DNA of 64,000 nucleotides from JANNRR01 sp031401675 (lineage in GTDB: Bacteria; Pseudomonadota; Alphaproteobacteria; Rhodobacterales; Rhodobacteraceae). Below, in pieces: positions 15,031 through 22,746 of this stretch (position 1 is the stretch's first letter; every line of letters begins with the position of its first letter). The DNA lies in contig JANNRR010000125.1 in the NCBI GenBank assembly GCA_031401675.1, positions 1 through 64,000 on the forward strand. The letters are read 5' to 3'. The notes below the pieces were generated by a model. The model was not told the DNA's origin and made no database searches. It worked only from the letters and a program-made list of their open reading frames with translations. The position numbers were made by a program, and so were the translations under genes.

Positions 15031-16161
15031 ATGACAAAGAAGTTCGACTTCCACGTGACATCCAGCGATGGGTACGCCCGTCTGGGGGTTATTTCGACGC
15101 CGCGCGGGGAAATCAGGACCCCGGCCTTCATGCCGGTGGGCACGGCGGCCACGGTCAAGGCGATGTTGCCGGGATCGGTGCGGGCCACCGGGGCGGATAT
15201 CGTATTGGGCAACACCTACCATTTGATGTTGCGCCCCACGGCTGAACGGATTGACCGGCTGGGCGGTCTGCATCGTTTCATGAACTGGCCCCACCCGATC
15301 TTGACGGACAGCGGTGGCTTTCAGGTTATGAGCCTGACCGGTTTACGGAAAATGAACGAGGCTGGGGTCACGTTCAGATCGCATATCGACGGGTCGTCGC
15401 ATCATCTGTCACCCGAGCGGAGCATGGAGATCCAGCGGCTTCTGGGTTCCGACATCGTGATGAGTTTCGATGAATGTACGCCGTTTCCGACAGATGAAAA
15501 GACGGCGCGTGCGTCGATGGAATTGTCGATGCGGTGGGCGGCGCGGTCACGGGCGGCATTCGGGGATCGGCTCGGCCATGCCCTGTTCGGGATCATGCAG
15601 GGCTCGGTGTTCCGCGACCAGCGGGAAGAAAGTGCCGAAAAGTTGCGGGCCATCGGCTTTGACGGCTATGCGATTGGCGGGCTGGCGGTGGGTGAGGGGC
15701 AGGCGGCGATGTTCGGCGTATTGGACTATGCGCCGGGGCTGCTGCCTGCGGACCGGCCGCGCTATCTGATGGGGGTGGGCAAGCCCGACGATGTCGTGGG
15801 TGCGGTGGTGCGCGGCGTCGACATGATTGACTGCGTGCTGCCGTCGCGGTCGGGGCGCACGGCGCAGGCATTTACCAGGGCCGGCGTGGTGAACCTTAGG
15901 AATGCGCGGCATCAGGATGACCCGCGCCCGCTGGATGCAGCCTGCGGCTGCCCGTGCTGTCGGGAGTTCAGCCGCGCTTACCTGCATCACGTCGTCCGCG
16001 CGCAGGAGATCATCGCAGCGATGCTGCTGACCTGGCATAACCTGCATTACTATCAGGAGCTCATGGCCGGCCTGCGGGCGGCGATTGCGGCGGGCGGGCT
16101 GACGGAGTTCGTGGCCGGGTTTCATGCCGGGCGGGAGTGTGGGGATATTGACCCCCTGTAG
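15031..16161 (+). CDS. tgt: tRNA-guanine(34) transglycosylase
   Basis: The enzyme exchanges guanine-34 for preQ1 in GUN-anticodon tRNAs on the way to queuosine. The 376-residue TIM-barrel protein has the catalytic Asp in ILTDSGGFQVMSL, the nucleophilic Asp in VDMIDCVLPSRSGR, and the zinc site CGCPCCREFSRAYLHHV. The length matches the family. It stands alone, divergent from the RimB-RimK gene. A 22-bp perfect palindrome follows its stop by one base. Confidence 0.97.
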   Translation: MTKKFDFHVTSSDGYARLGVISTPRGEIRTPAFMPVGTAATVKAMLPGSVRATGADIVLGNTYHLMLRPTAERIDRLGGLHRFMNWPHPILTDSGGFQVMSLTGLRKMNEAGVTFRSHIDGSSHHLSPERSMEIQRLLGSDIVMSFDECTPFPTDEKTARASMELSMRWAARSRAAFGDRLGHALFGIMQGSVFRDQREESAEKLRAIGFDGYAIGGLAVGEGQAAMFGVLDYAPGLLPADRPRYLMGVGKPDDVVGAVVRGVDMIDCVLPSRSGRTAQAFTRAGVVNLRNARHQDDPRPLDAACGCPCCREFSRAYLHHVVRAQEIIAAMLLTWHNLHYYQELMAGLRAAIAAGGLTEFVAGFHAGRECGDIDPL

Positions 16162-16162
16162 T

Positions 16163-16184
16163 ATCTGTCCAGATCTGGACAGAT
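16163..16184. terminator. Perfect 22-bp palindrome after tgt
   Basis: ATCTGTCCA (16163-16171) and TGGACAGAT (16176-16184) flank the self-complementary GATC, so the whole 22 bp is symmetric. It lies one base after the tgt stop and upstream of the convergent speD end. A bidirectional terminator hairpin is the simplest reading, but there is no U-tract. A protein-binding dyad is the alternative. Confidence 0.5.
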
Positions 16185-16241
16185 GCCAGAATGATTTAAT
16201 ATCAATAGGTTGAAGAATTCTGTTAACCAGATGGCAACCAA

Positions 16242-16631
16242 TCAGCGCCACGACTGATCCGCCATCTCTGCACGCCTTGGTTGCCGGTCATGCGCCGGAT
16301 AACGTTGACCGCGCGGCTGGAGGTAGCTGTCTATGTCGCGCATGTCGAAAGCCTCGCACAGCAGGCGGGTCAGATGCCGGGCGTCCAGATCGTTCTGGCA
16401 GGTGTAGAGGTCGATGGTGATGAAGCCGCGCGCCGGAAAGGTGTGAAGGCTGAGATGGCTTTCGGCGATCATCACAAAGCCCGACAGGCCGCCCGGGTCC
16501 TTGCGGTTCCTGGGGCCGACCTCGACCACTACAGGCGCGCAAATCAGGTGCATGCCAATGCTTCGGGGATTGGTGTCGAGCACGCGGGACAGGAGTGCAC
16601 GGCCGGCCAGTCGGGCCGGACTGTCCAGCAT
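16242..16631 (-). CDS. speD: S-adenosylmethionine decarboxylase proenzyme (SpeD/SpeH type)
   Basis: AdoMet decarboxylase supplies the aminopropyl donor for spermidine and uses a self-generated pyruvoyl group. The product shows LSGFVMIAESHLSLHTFPA, where the second Ser of SHLS is the expected cleavage site and pyruvoyl precursor, then ITIDLYTCQNDLDARHL. The start is unclear: ATG 16631 gives 129 residues but has no good Shine-Dalgarno, a TTG at 16670 is possible, and the usual N-terminal His/Asp strand of the family is not evident. The frame stays open upstream to 16799 with no homologous content. Confidence 0.7.
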   Translation of the reverse strand: MLDSPARLAGRALLSRVLDTNPRSIGMHLICAPVVVEVGPRNRKDPGGLSGFVMIAESHLSLHTFPARGFITIDLYTCQNDLDARHLTRLLCEAFDMRDIDSYLQPRGQRYPAHDRQPRRAEMADQSWR

Positions 16632-17020
16632 CCAATCGGGAAGGCAGGCAGGGAATCCCCCTGTTGACAACCGGAGCAAGAGCAATTGCGCGCGGCGGTC
16701 TGGCCTGTTGCTTGATGCAGTCCCCCGCATGCTATGCCCCGCATACGGTGTCTGGCAGCGGGCCGCACGCCAGAAGTTGAGACGGCTTGCGGATGCCAAA
16801 CGGGCGAGAGGTTAATGGCACAGGCGCTCTTTTCGACAAAAGCCCGGCGAAGTCTGCTTGCCCCGCGCCGCCGAGAGGTTCATTCTGTGAGCAAGCTGTT
16901 AAGATGCCCAGTTGAAACTGCGGCAAAGCCGCCCCAGATATTGCGTTCTGAACAGGGGACAGGTCTAGTGCTGCCGATGACCGGGGCCGGAGCCGATCCG
17001 CCAAGAGCCAAGGAAACCAA
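16632..17020. other. speD / lon divergent intergenic region
   Basis: These 389 bases hold the lon promoter (16911-16941) and, on the other strand, whatever drives speD. No extra gene is credible. A possible extension of speD up to 16799 cannot be excluded. Confidence 0.6.
16911..16941 (+). promoter_or_regulatory. RpoH (heat-shock sigma)-like promoter of lon
   Basis: GTTGAAA (16911-16917), a 14-base spacer and CCCCAGATAT (16932-16941) closely match the sigma-32 consensus CTTGAAA-N11-16-CCCCATNT. Transcription would begin near 16948 and give a leader of about 70 bases. lon is a known heat-shock gene in proteobacteria. Confidence 0.65.
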
Positions 17021-19426
17021 ATGCCGAATACACTCAGCCCGAGCTACCCCGTCCTGCCGCTGCGCGACATCGTGGTGTTTCCCCACATGATCGTGCCGCT
17101 GTTCGTCGGGCGTGAAAAGTCGGTGCGGGCGCTCGAGGAAGTGATGGCGGACGACAAGCAGATTCTGCTGTCCAGCCAGATCGATCCGTCGGTCGATGAC
17201 CCGGCATCGGACGGCATCTATAAGGCCGGGGTGCTGGCCAATGTGCTGCAACTGCTGAAACTGCCTGACGGCACCGTCAAGGTGCTGGTCGAGGGGCGCA
17301 GCCGGGTTCGGATCGTCGAATACATCGACAACCCGAATTTCTTCGAGGCGCGGGCGGCGCTGCTGACCGAACTGCCGGGCGACAAGCAATCGGTGCAGGC
17401 TCTGGTCCGGTCGGTCGGCGAGGAGTTCGAGCGTTACGCCAAGATCAAGAAGAACATCCCCGAGGAAGCGCTGGCTGCCGTTTCGGAAACCAAGGAATCG
17501 GCCAAGCTGGCCGATCTGGTGTCGGGCCATCTGGGGGTCGACGTTGCGCAGAAGCAGCAGTTGCTAGAGACGCTGGATGTCGCCGAGCGGCTGGAAAAGG
17601 TCTATGGCCTGATGCAGGGCGAAATGTCGGTGATGCAGGTCGAAAAGAAGATCAAGACCCGCGTCAAATCGCAGATGGAGCGGACGCAGCGCGAATACTA
17701 CCTGAACGAGCAGATGAAGGCGATCCAGCGGGAACTGGGCGATGGCGAGGAAGGCCAGAACGAGGTCGCCGAGCTGGAAGCCCGGATCGCCAAGACGGCG
17801 CTGTCGAAGGAAGCCCGTGAAAAGGCCGACGGCGAGGTCAAGAAGCTGAAGAACATGTCGCCGATGTCGGCAGAAGCCACGGTGGTGCGCAACTATCTGG
17901 AATGGATGCTGTCGATCCCGTGGGGCGTGAAGTCGCGCGTCAAGAAGGATCTGGGCGCGGCGCAGAAGATTCTGGATGCCGACCACTACGGGCTGGAAAA
18001 GGTCAAGGAGCGCATTGTCGAATATCTGGCAGTGCAGGCGCGGTCGGCCAAGTTGAAGGGTCCGATCCTGTGTCTGGTCGGTCCGCCCGGCGTAGGGAAA
18101 ACCTCGCTCGGCCGGTCGGTGGCGCGGGCGACGGGGCGCGAGTTCATCCGGATTTCTCTGGGTGGCGTGCGCGACGAGTCCGAGATCAGGGGGCACCGGC
18201 GGACTTACATCGGCTCGATGCCCGGCAAGATCATTCAGGCCATGAAAAAGGCCAAGACCACCAACCCGCTGATCCTCCTGGACGAGATCGACAAGATGGG
18301 CCAGGATTTCCGCGGCGACCCGGCCAGCGCCATGCTGGAGGTGCTGGACCCGGAACAGAACGGGACCTTCATCGACCACTATCTGGAAGTGGAGTACGAC
18401 CTGTCGAACGTGATGTTCATCACCACGGCGAACTCGTACAACATGCCGTCGCCGCTCTTGGACCGTATGGAGATCATCCCGCTGGCCGGCTACACCGAGG
18501 ACGAAAAGCGCGAGATTGCCAAGGGCCATCTGGTCGACAAGCAGATGAAGAACCACGGGCTGAAAAAGGCCGAGTTCAGCATCAGCGACAGCGCCATGAT
18601 GGAGATGATCCGCACCTACACGCGTGAAGCCGGCGTGCGGAACCTGGAGCGTGAAATCGCCAAGCTGGCGCGCAAGGCCGTGACCGAAATCATCAAGGGC
18701 AAGTCGAAATCGGTCGAAGTCACGCCCGAGCGGCTGGAAGCCTATCTTGGCGTCAAGCGGTTCCGCTATGGTCTGGCCGAGGCGACCGATCAGGTGGGTG
18801 TGGTGACCGGGCTGGCCTGGACATCGGTCGGCGGCGAGTTGCTGTCGATCGAGGCGCTGAAGCTGCCGGGCAAGGGCCGGATGAAGACCACCGGCAAGCT
18901 CGGCGATGTCATGAAGGAAAGCATCGAGGCGGCGTCAAGCTATGTCCGCTCGATCAGCCCGGAACTGGGGATCAAGCCGCCGGTGTTCGAAAAGATCGAC
19001 ATCCATGTGCATGTGCCGGAGGGGGCAACGCCCAAGGACGGCCCGTCGGCCGGTGTCGGCATGGTCACCTCGATCGTGTCGGTGCTGACCGGGATTCCGG
19101 TGCGCAAGGATATTGCCATGACCGGCGAAGTGACGCTGCGCGGCAATGTGCTGGGGATCGGCGGGCTGAAGGAAAAGCTGATGGCGGCGATGCGCGGTGG
19201 CATCAAGATCGTGATGATCCCCGAGGAAAACGCCAAGGACCTGCCCGAGATACCCGACAATGTGAAGGCGGGGCTGCAGATCATCCCGGTCGGCCATGTC
19301 CGCGACGTGCTGCGCCATGCCCTGGTACGGACCCCCGAGCCGGTGATCTGGGACGAGGCGGCCGAGGAGGCCGCTGCGGCGGCGCTGAAGACACCGGGCG
19401 GCGAAGCGGCGCAGACGGCGCACTGA
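17021..19426 (+). CDS. lon: Endopeptidase La (Lon protease)
   Basis: Lon is the ATP-dependent cytoplasmic protease that degrades misfolded and regulatory proteins. The 801-residue product has the N-terminal LAN domain (LPLRDIVVFPHMIVPLFVGR), a coiled-coil, the AAA+ module with Walker A GPPGVGKTS (K360) and Walker B ILLDEIDKMG, and the S16 protease domain with Ser676 (KDGPSAGVG) and Lys719 (GGLKEKL). AAGGAAACCAA precedes the ATG. The upstream RpoH-like promoter fits heat-shock control, and a hairpin terminator follows at 19440. Confidence 0.98.
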   Translation: MPNTLSPSYPVLPLRDIVVFPHMIVPLFVGREKSVRALEEVMADDKQILLSSQIDPSVDDPASDGIYKAGVLANVLQLLKLPDGTVKVLVEGRSRVRIVEYIDNPNFFEARAALLTELPGDKQSVQALVRSVGEEFERYAKIKKNIPEEALAAVSETKESAKLADLVSGHLGVDVAQKQQLLETLDVAERLEKVYGLMQGEMSVMQVEKKIKTRVKSQMERTQREYYLNEQMKAIQRELGDGEEGQNEVAELEARIAKTALSKEAREKADGEVKKLKNMSPMSAEATVVRNYLEWMLSIPWGVKSRVKKDLGAAQKILDADHYGLEKVKERIVEYLAVQARSAKLKGPILCLVGPPGVGKTSLGRSVARATGREFIRISLGGVRDESEIRGHRRTYIGSMPGKIIQAMKKAKTTNPLILLDEIDKMGQDFRGDPASAMLEVLDPEQNGTFIDHYLEVEYDLSNVMFITTANSYNMPSPLLDRMEIIPLAGYTEDEKREIAKGHLVDKQMKNHGLKKAEFSISDSAMMEMIRTYTREAGVRNLEREIAKLARKAVTEIIKGKSKSVEVTPERLEAYLGVKRFRYGLAEATDQVGVVTGLAWTSVGGELLSIEALKLPGKGRMKTTGKLGDVMKESIEAASSYVRSISPELGIKPPVFEKIDIHVHVPEGATPKDGPSAGVGMVTSIVSVLTGIPVRKDIAMTGEVTLRGNVLGIGGLKEKLMAAMRGGIKIVMIPEENAKDLPEIPDNVKAGLQIIPVGHVRDVLRHALVRTPEPVIWDEAAEEAAAAALKTPGGEAAQTAH

Positions 19427-19439
19427 GGACCGAATGAGG

Positions 19440-19467
19440 GGCCCGGCGGGGATTTCGCCGGGCCTTT
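19440..19467 (+). terminator. Intrinsic terminator of lon
   Basis: GGCCCGGCG (19440-19448) pairs with CGCCGGGCC (19456-19464) and is followed by a short T-run. It starts 14 bases after the lon stop. Confidence 0.75.
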
Positions 19468-19608
19468 CCACGGTGACGGTGCCGGGCGGCTGCGGCGTAC
19501 AGGACGCATTTTCCGGGGATGCGATGTCACTGATCAATCCAAGGTGGCAAAGCTGACAGTATCGCGATAGGGTCCCCGGCAAGGTCAACAGTAGAGGCAA
19601 AGCCCACT

Positions 19609-20022
19609 ATGGACAACGAAGACTCTGAGCCGAAATCCAAGGTCACGAAGCTGCGGGCGGCGGCAAAGCGGATTGCTGCGGTGCCGGTGGATGCGAAGGA
19701 ACCGGCGGCTGCCGACGATGAGGCCGGCGACGTTGCCGGGACCGGCGCCGGGCCGGTGTTGCGCAAGAAGGATCTGCTGGAGCGGGTGCAGGCGCAATCG
19801 AAGGCGAAGAAGAAAGACGTCAAGGATGTCGTCGAGGCGGTGCTGACCGTGCTGGGCGAGGCGCTGGCCAAGGGCGAGGAGTTGAACCTGCCGCCGCTTG
19901 GCAAGGCCCGCGTCGGCCGGCACAAGGGCGTCAGCGGCGGCGAGTTGTACATCATCAAGCTGCGGCGGGCCGGGGCCAAGGGCGAGGGGCCGTCAGAGCC
20001 ACTTGCGGGCGCTGCCGAGTAG
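19609..20022 (+). CDS. HU-family DNA-binding protein with N-terminal extension
   Basis: The 137-residue product ends in an HU/IHF fold: LRKKDLLERVQAQSKAKKKD (about residues 51-70), VVEAVLTVLGEALAKGEELN, then PPLGKARVGRHKGVSGGELY as a shortened DNA-binding arm region. The first 50 residues are a charged, low-complexity tail (Lys/Ala, then Asp/Glu) that ordinary HU proteins of about 90 residues lack. A nucleoid-associated role is likely. It is separate from lon and followed by three tRNA genes. Confidence 0.87.
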   Translation: MDNEDSEPKSKVTKLRAAAKRIAAVPVDAKEPAAADDEAGDVAGTGAGPVLRKKDLLERVQAQSKAKKKDVKDVVEAVLTVLGEALAKGEELNLPPLGKARVGRHKGVSGGELYIIKLRRAGAKGEGPSEPLAGAAE

Positions 20023-20041
20023 GGCTATCAGACCCGCCGAC

Positions 20042-20116
20042 GGGTGATTAGCTCAGTGGTAGAGCGCTTCGTTCACATCGAAGATGTCAGGGGTTCAAAT
20101 CCCTTATCACCCACCA
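20042..20116 (+). tRNA. tRNA-Val (anticodon CAC)
   Basis: The 75-base cloverleaf has a GGGTGAT/ATCACCC acceptor stem, a D-loop TAGCTCAGTGGTAGAGC, an anticodon loop TTCACAT in a CTTCG/CGAAG stem, a T-arm with GTTCAAAT, discriminator A and an encoded CCA. Anticodon CAC reads GUG (Val). Confidence 0.95.
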
Positions 20117-20206
20117 GAATTGCCGCCAGCGCGCACCTTTGGGCGCGCTTTGGTTTGCGGGCGGGGTTGCCAAGGGGGGCAGCGGCTTGCTAGGACGGGA
20201 CCTGAT

Positions 20207-20282
20207 GGGTCGTTAGCTCAGTTGGTAGAGCGTCTCGTTTACACCGAGAATGTCGGCGGTTCGAGCCCGTCACGACCCACCA
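20207..20282 (+). tRNA. tRNA-Val (anticodon TAC)
   Basis: The 76-base cloverleaf has a GGGTCGT/ACGACCC acceptor stem, an anticodon loop TTTACAC in a CTCG/CGAG stem, GTTCGAGC in the T-loop, discriminator A and an encoded CCA. Anticodon TAC reads GUA/GUG-type Val codons. It is the second of a cluster of three. Confidence 0.95.
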
Positions 20283-20409
20283 TCCCGTTTCCACCCAACC
20301 GGAGCCCGCGAAGAAAATCCCGCCGGGGTGGCTTGAGCGCTTGACGGCACCGGCTGGCTTGCCTAAGAAGCACCCCACGCCGGGATGCAGGTCCGGGCGG
20401 ACGAAATGC

Positions 20410-20486
20410 GCGGTTGTAGCTCAGTTGGTTAGAGTACCGGCCTGTCACGCCGGGGGTCGCGGGTTCGAGCCCCGTCAACCGCGCCA
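20410..20486 (+). tRNA. tRNA-Asp (anticodon GTC)
   Basis: The 77-base cloverleaf has a GCGGTTG/CAACCGC acceptor stem, an anticodon loop CTGTCAC in a CCGGC/GCCGG stem, discriminator G and an encoded CCA. Anticodon GTC reads GAC/GAU and is a substrate class for queuosine made via Tgt. Confidence 0.95.
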
Positions 20487-20510
20487 TTTTCCCCCGATGA
20501 TTCCCGAAGC

Positions 20511-20534
20511 GTCCCGGCGCGGGACATTTTTATT
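20511..20534 (+). terminator. Intrinsic terminator after the tRNA cluster
   Basis: GTCCCG/CGGGAC with a three-base loop is followed by ATTTTTATT. The same arms and tail recur at 49648. Confidence 0.75.
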
Positions 20535-20745
20535 GTTGTTGTATTGCAACCGGTTGACCTGTTCGCGTTAACGGAATTTTAGGGAATGGGGGGGGTGGCC
20601 GAGGTCCTTTGACTGCGCGAGAGTCATGACCATTGGTTGAGGGCATGACAACGGCAAGTTTGAGTTCGCAAGGAGCATTAACGCGGCGTCACAAGCAGTC
20701 AGATATCAAACGCTAGCTGCCTTATTGAAAGGACAGGGTCGGGCC

Positions 20746-21372
20746 ATGGCCAAGTGTGTGGGTTTCTTTGATCTAGGCAAAGAGTACGCAGAGAGTGCTG
20801 ATTTCCTCAGTAACTCTGTAAATTCGGAAGCTTTCAGGAATGGCTTCGATCGATCCGTCGATTTCCTGTACGCGCACGCATTCGAATTGATGCTGAAGGG
20901 CAGCCTGCTCGCGGACGATCCCAACACAGATGTGGAAGACTTCGGCCACGACCTTTTGCGACTTTACGACGAAGTCAAAGCTTCGAAAATACTGAACGAT
21001 CTGGTCGGCTCCACCGAAAAGGTGTTGAAGGACCGCTGGAAGCATTATCTACAAGACGCGCGCGACCGATACGAATCCAAACTCGGGTTGGGCCAGCTTA
21101 CCAGTAAGGAAAGAAGAGAGTTTGGTTCCTTGGACAACCAAGCAGTAGGCAGTAGCCTTCCCGAATTGCGGAAGCAAGTCATCTGGCTGAGCAAACGTCA
21201 TATGAATTCTGGCAGCGAGTTCCGCTACCCGCAATGGGGCCTGGATCAAAGGCAGCGCGTTGCGAAATTTGGCCTCTCTGATGACGTGGTTAGGCGATCA
21301 TCGCAATGGGCTTGCAAAGAGTTATATGACCGCTTTCGAGTGTGGTGGATTTCAAAACCAGGTGAACCGTAG
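20746..21372 (+). CDS. HEPN-like protein, solitary, lower-GC
   Basis: The 208-residue product is not assigned to a named family with certainty. Residues about 38-80 (VDFLYAHAFELMLKGSLLA, then FGHDLLRLYDEV) resemble the helical pattern of HEPN-domain proteins, which include RNases of toxin-antitoxin and defence systems. A later segment has SEFRYPQ, also seen in some HEPN families. Codon use is visibly less GC-rich than in the neighbours, which suggests transfer. No antitoxin or partner gene is adjacent. The ATG at 20746 was preferred over an upstream TTG at 20725. HEPN membership is an inference. Confidence 0.6.
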   Translation: MAKCVGFFDLGKEYAESADFLSNSVNSEAFRNGFDRSVDFLYAHAFELMLKGSLLADDPNTDVEDFGHDLLRLYDEVKASKILNDLVGSTEKVLKDRWKHYLQDARDRYESKLGLGQLTSKERREFGSLDNQAVGSSLPELRKQVIWLSKRHMNSGSEFRYPQWGLDQRQRVAKFGLSDDVVRRSSQWACKELYDRFRVWWISKPGEP

Positions 21373-21377
21373 CAAGT

Positions 21378-21441
21378 GTAAGGTGGGTGCAACCCAACAT
21401 CGTGTAGGTGTAAGCCGCTTGGCTGGTTTCACCCGCCCTAC
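21378..21441. repeat. Inverted repeat, REP-like hairpin after the HEPN-like gene
   Basis: GTAAGGTGGGTGCAACC (21378-21394) pairs at 14 of 17 positions with GGTTTCACCCGCCCTAC (21425-21441). GTAGGGTGGGT...ACCCACCCTAC-type hairpins are common extragenic repeats in many bacteria. This copy begins six bases after the stop of the HEPN-like gene and may mark the edge of an inserted segment. Confidence 0.6.
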
Positions 21442-21502
21442 GTACTGAATTCAAGGCTTCACCTTGGCCGTCAGGCGACATTCCCGAAGTGTGGAAATCA
21501 AG

Positions 21503-21556
21503 ACGGGGCTCTGCCCCTCGGCTTCGCCTCACCCCGGGATATTTGGGAAAAGAAGA
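21503..21556 (+). repeat. Dispersed intergenic element, copy 2
   Basis: A GGGGCTCTGCCCC hairpin is followed by CACCCCGGGATATTTGGG and AAAAGAAGA, the same plan as the copy at 9190. It lies just beyond the 3' end of the GlxA-type gene. Confidence 0.6.
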
Positions 21557-21583
21557 TCGGGGAGCGGGCCGGATTTCCAGAAG

Positions 21584-22591
21584 TCAGATCGACAACCGCG
21601 CCCCGCCATGGCTGCCGCGCTCGCGGTACGGCGTGGTGTTGTAGTGGCTGCGGTAGCATTTCGAGAAATGCGACGGGCTGGCGAAGCCGCAGGCCAGCGC
21701 CACGTTGATCACGCTCATGTCGGTCTGCATCAGGAGGTTGCGGGCCTTTTGCAGGCGCAGTTCCATGTAGTAGCGTTTCGGCGAGCGGTTCAGGTAGCGG
21801 CGGAACAGGCGTTCCAGTTGCCGGGTCGACATGCCGACATCGCGGGCCAGGGTGGCGGGGGAAATCGGCTCCTCGATATTCTGCTCCATCATCTGGATCA
21901 CCCCGGACAGTTTCGGGTGGCGCACGCCGATCCGGGTCGGGATCGATAGGCGCTGGGTGTCCTGATCGGTGCGGATCGAGGAATAGATCAGCTGGTCGGC
22001 GACGGTGTTGGCGAAATCCTCGCCGTGATCGTCGGCGATCAGTTTCAGCATCAGATCGATCGAGGAGGTGCCGCCGGCGGTCGACATGCGGTTGCCGTCG
22101 ACCACGAACACCGATTTGGTCAGGTTGACCTCTTCGAACTCCTCCAGGAAACTGTCCTGATTTTCCCAGTGGATGGTGGCTTTCTTGCCGTCCAGCAGGC
22201 CGGCGCGGGCCAGGGTGTAGCTGCCGGTGCACAGGCCGCCGATAGTGACGCCGCGCCGGGCTTCGCGCCGCAGCCAGTTCAGCACCGGGCGGGTGGTCGC
22301 CGCCTGGATGTCGACACCGCCGCAGACCAGAAGGATGTCATCGCGCCCGACCTCGTCCAGGCCCATGTCGAGCTTGAAGGCGGCGCCGTTGGAGCAGGTG
22401 GCGGCAACCGCGCCTTCGCCGGCCAGCGCCCAGGCATAGACCTGGCTGCCGTTGACCCGGTTGGCGATGCGCAGGGGTTCGATGGCACCGGCAAAGGACA
22501 GCATGGTGAACTGATCGAGAAGCAGGAAGACGAAGCGCCGCACGGCGGGTGCATCGCCGTGTTTGCCATCCCTGCGCCGTGAATCCAGCAT
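21584..22591 (-). CDS. GlxA-type AraC family transcriptional regulator
   Basis: The 335-residue regulator has a DJ-1/PfpI-like N-terminal domain (FVFLLLDQFTMLSFAGAIEP; ILLVCGGVDIQ; GGLCTGSYTLARAG with the Cys of the nucleophile elbow) and a C-terminal AraC HTH (LARDVGMSTRQLERLFRRYL; INVALACGFASPSHFSKCYR). Members of this group (GbdR, CdhR, ArgR-type) control choline, carnitine or arginine catabolism; no such genes are adjacent here, so the ligand is unknown. It is divergent from the DAHP synthase gene. Confidence 0.93.
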   Translation of the reverse strand: MLDSRRRDGKHGDAPAVRRFVFLLLDQFTMLSFAGAIEPLRIANRVNGSQVYAWALAGEGAVAATCSNGAAFKLDMGLDEVGRDDILLVCGGVDIQAATTRPVLNWLRREARRGVTIGGLCTGSYTLARAGLLDGKKATIHWENQDSFLEEFEEVNLTKSVFVVDGNRMSTAGGTSSIDLMLKLIADDHGEDFANTVADQLIYSSIRTDQDTQRLSIPTRIGVRHPKLSGVIQMMEQNIEEPISPATLARDVGMSTRQLERLFRRYLNRSPKRYYMELRLQKARNLLMQTDMSVINVALACGFASPSHFSKCYRSHYNTTPYRERGSHGGARLSI

Positions 22592-22746
22592 TATGCGACC
22601 CGTTTATGTCGTTTCTGGTGCCAGCAAGCAGGATTTCGGCGGGCTTGCAAGCGCGATCTGCGGCGGGGAGGGGGATTCCCGGTTTGCACCGGTTGGCGGG
22701 TCGTTCTATAAGGCCGCGCGAACCTGCAAACCGCTGGAGAACGAGA

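Noticed and set aside
13379..15034. 551-codon open frame on the + strand
   Set aside because: It is the antisense shadow of the RimB-RimK fusion gene, His/Gly/Arg-rich and without homologous motifs.
20042..21460. Integrative element using the tRNA-Asp 3' end as attachment site
   Set aside because: No second copy of the tRNA 3' end was found downstream, and there is no integrase gene.
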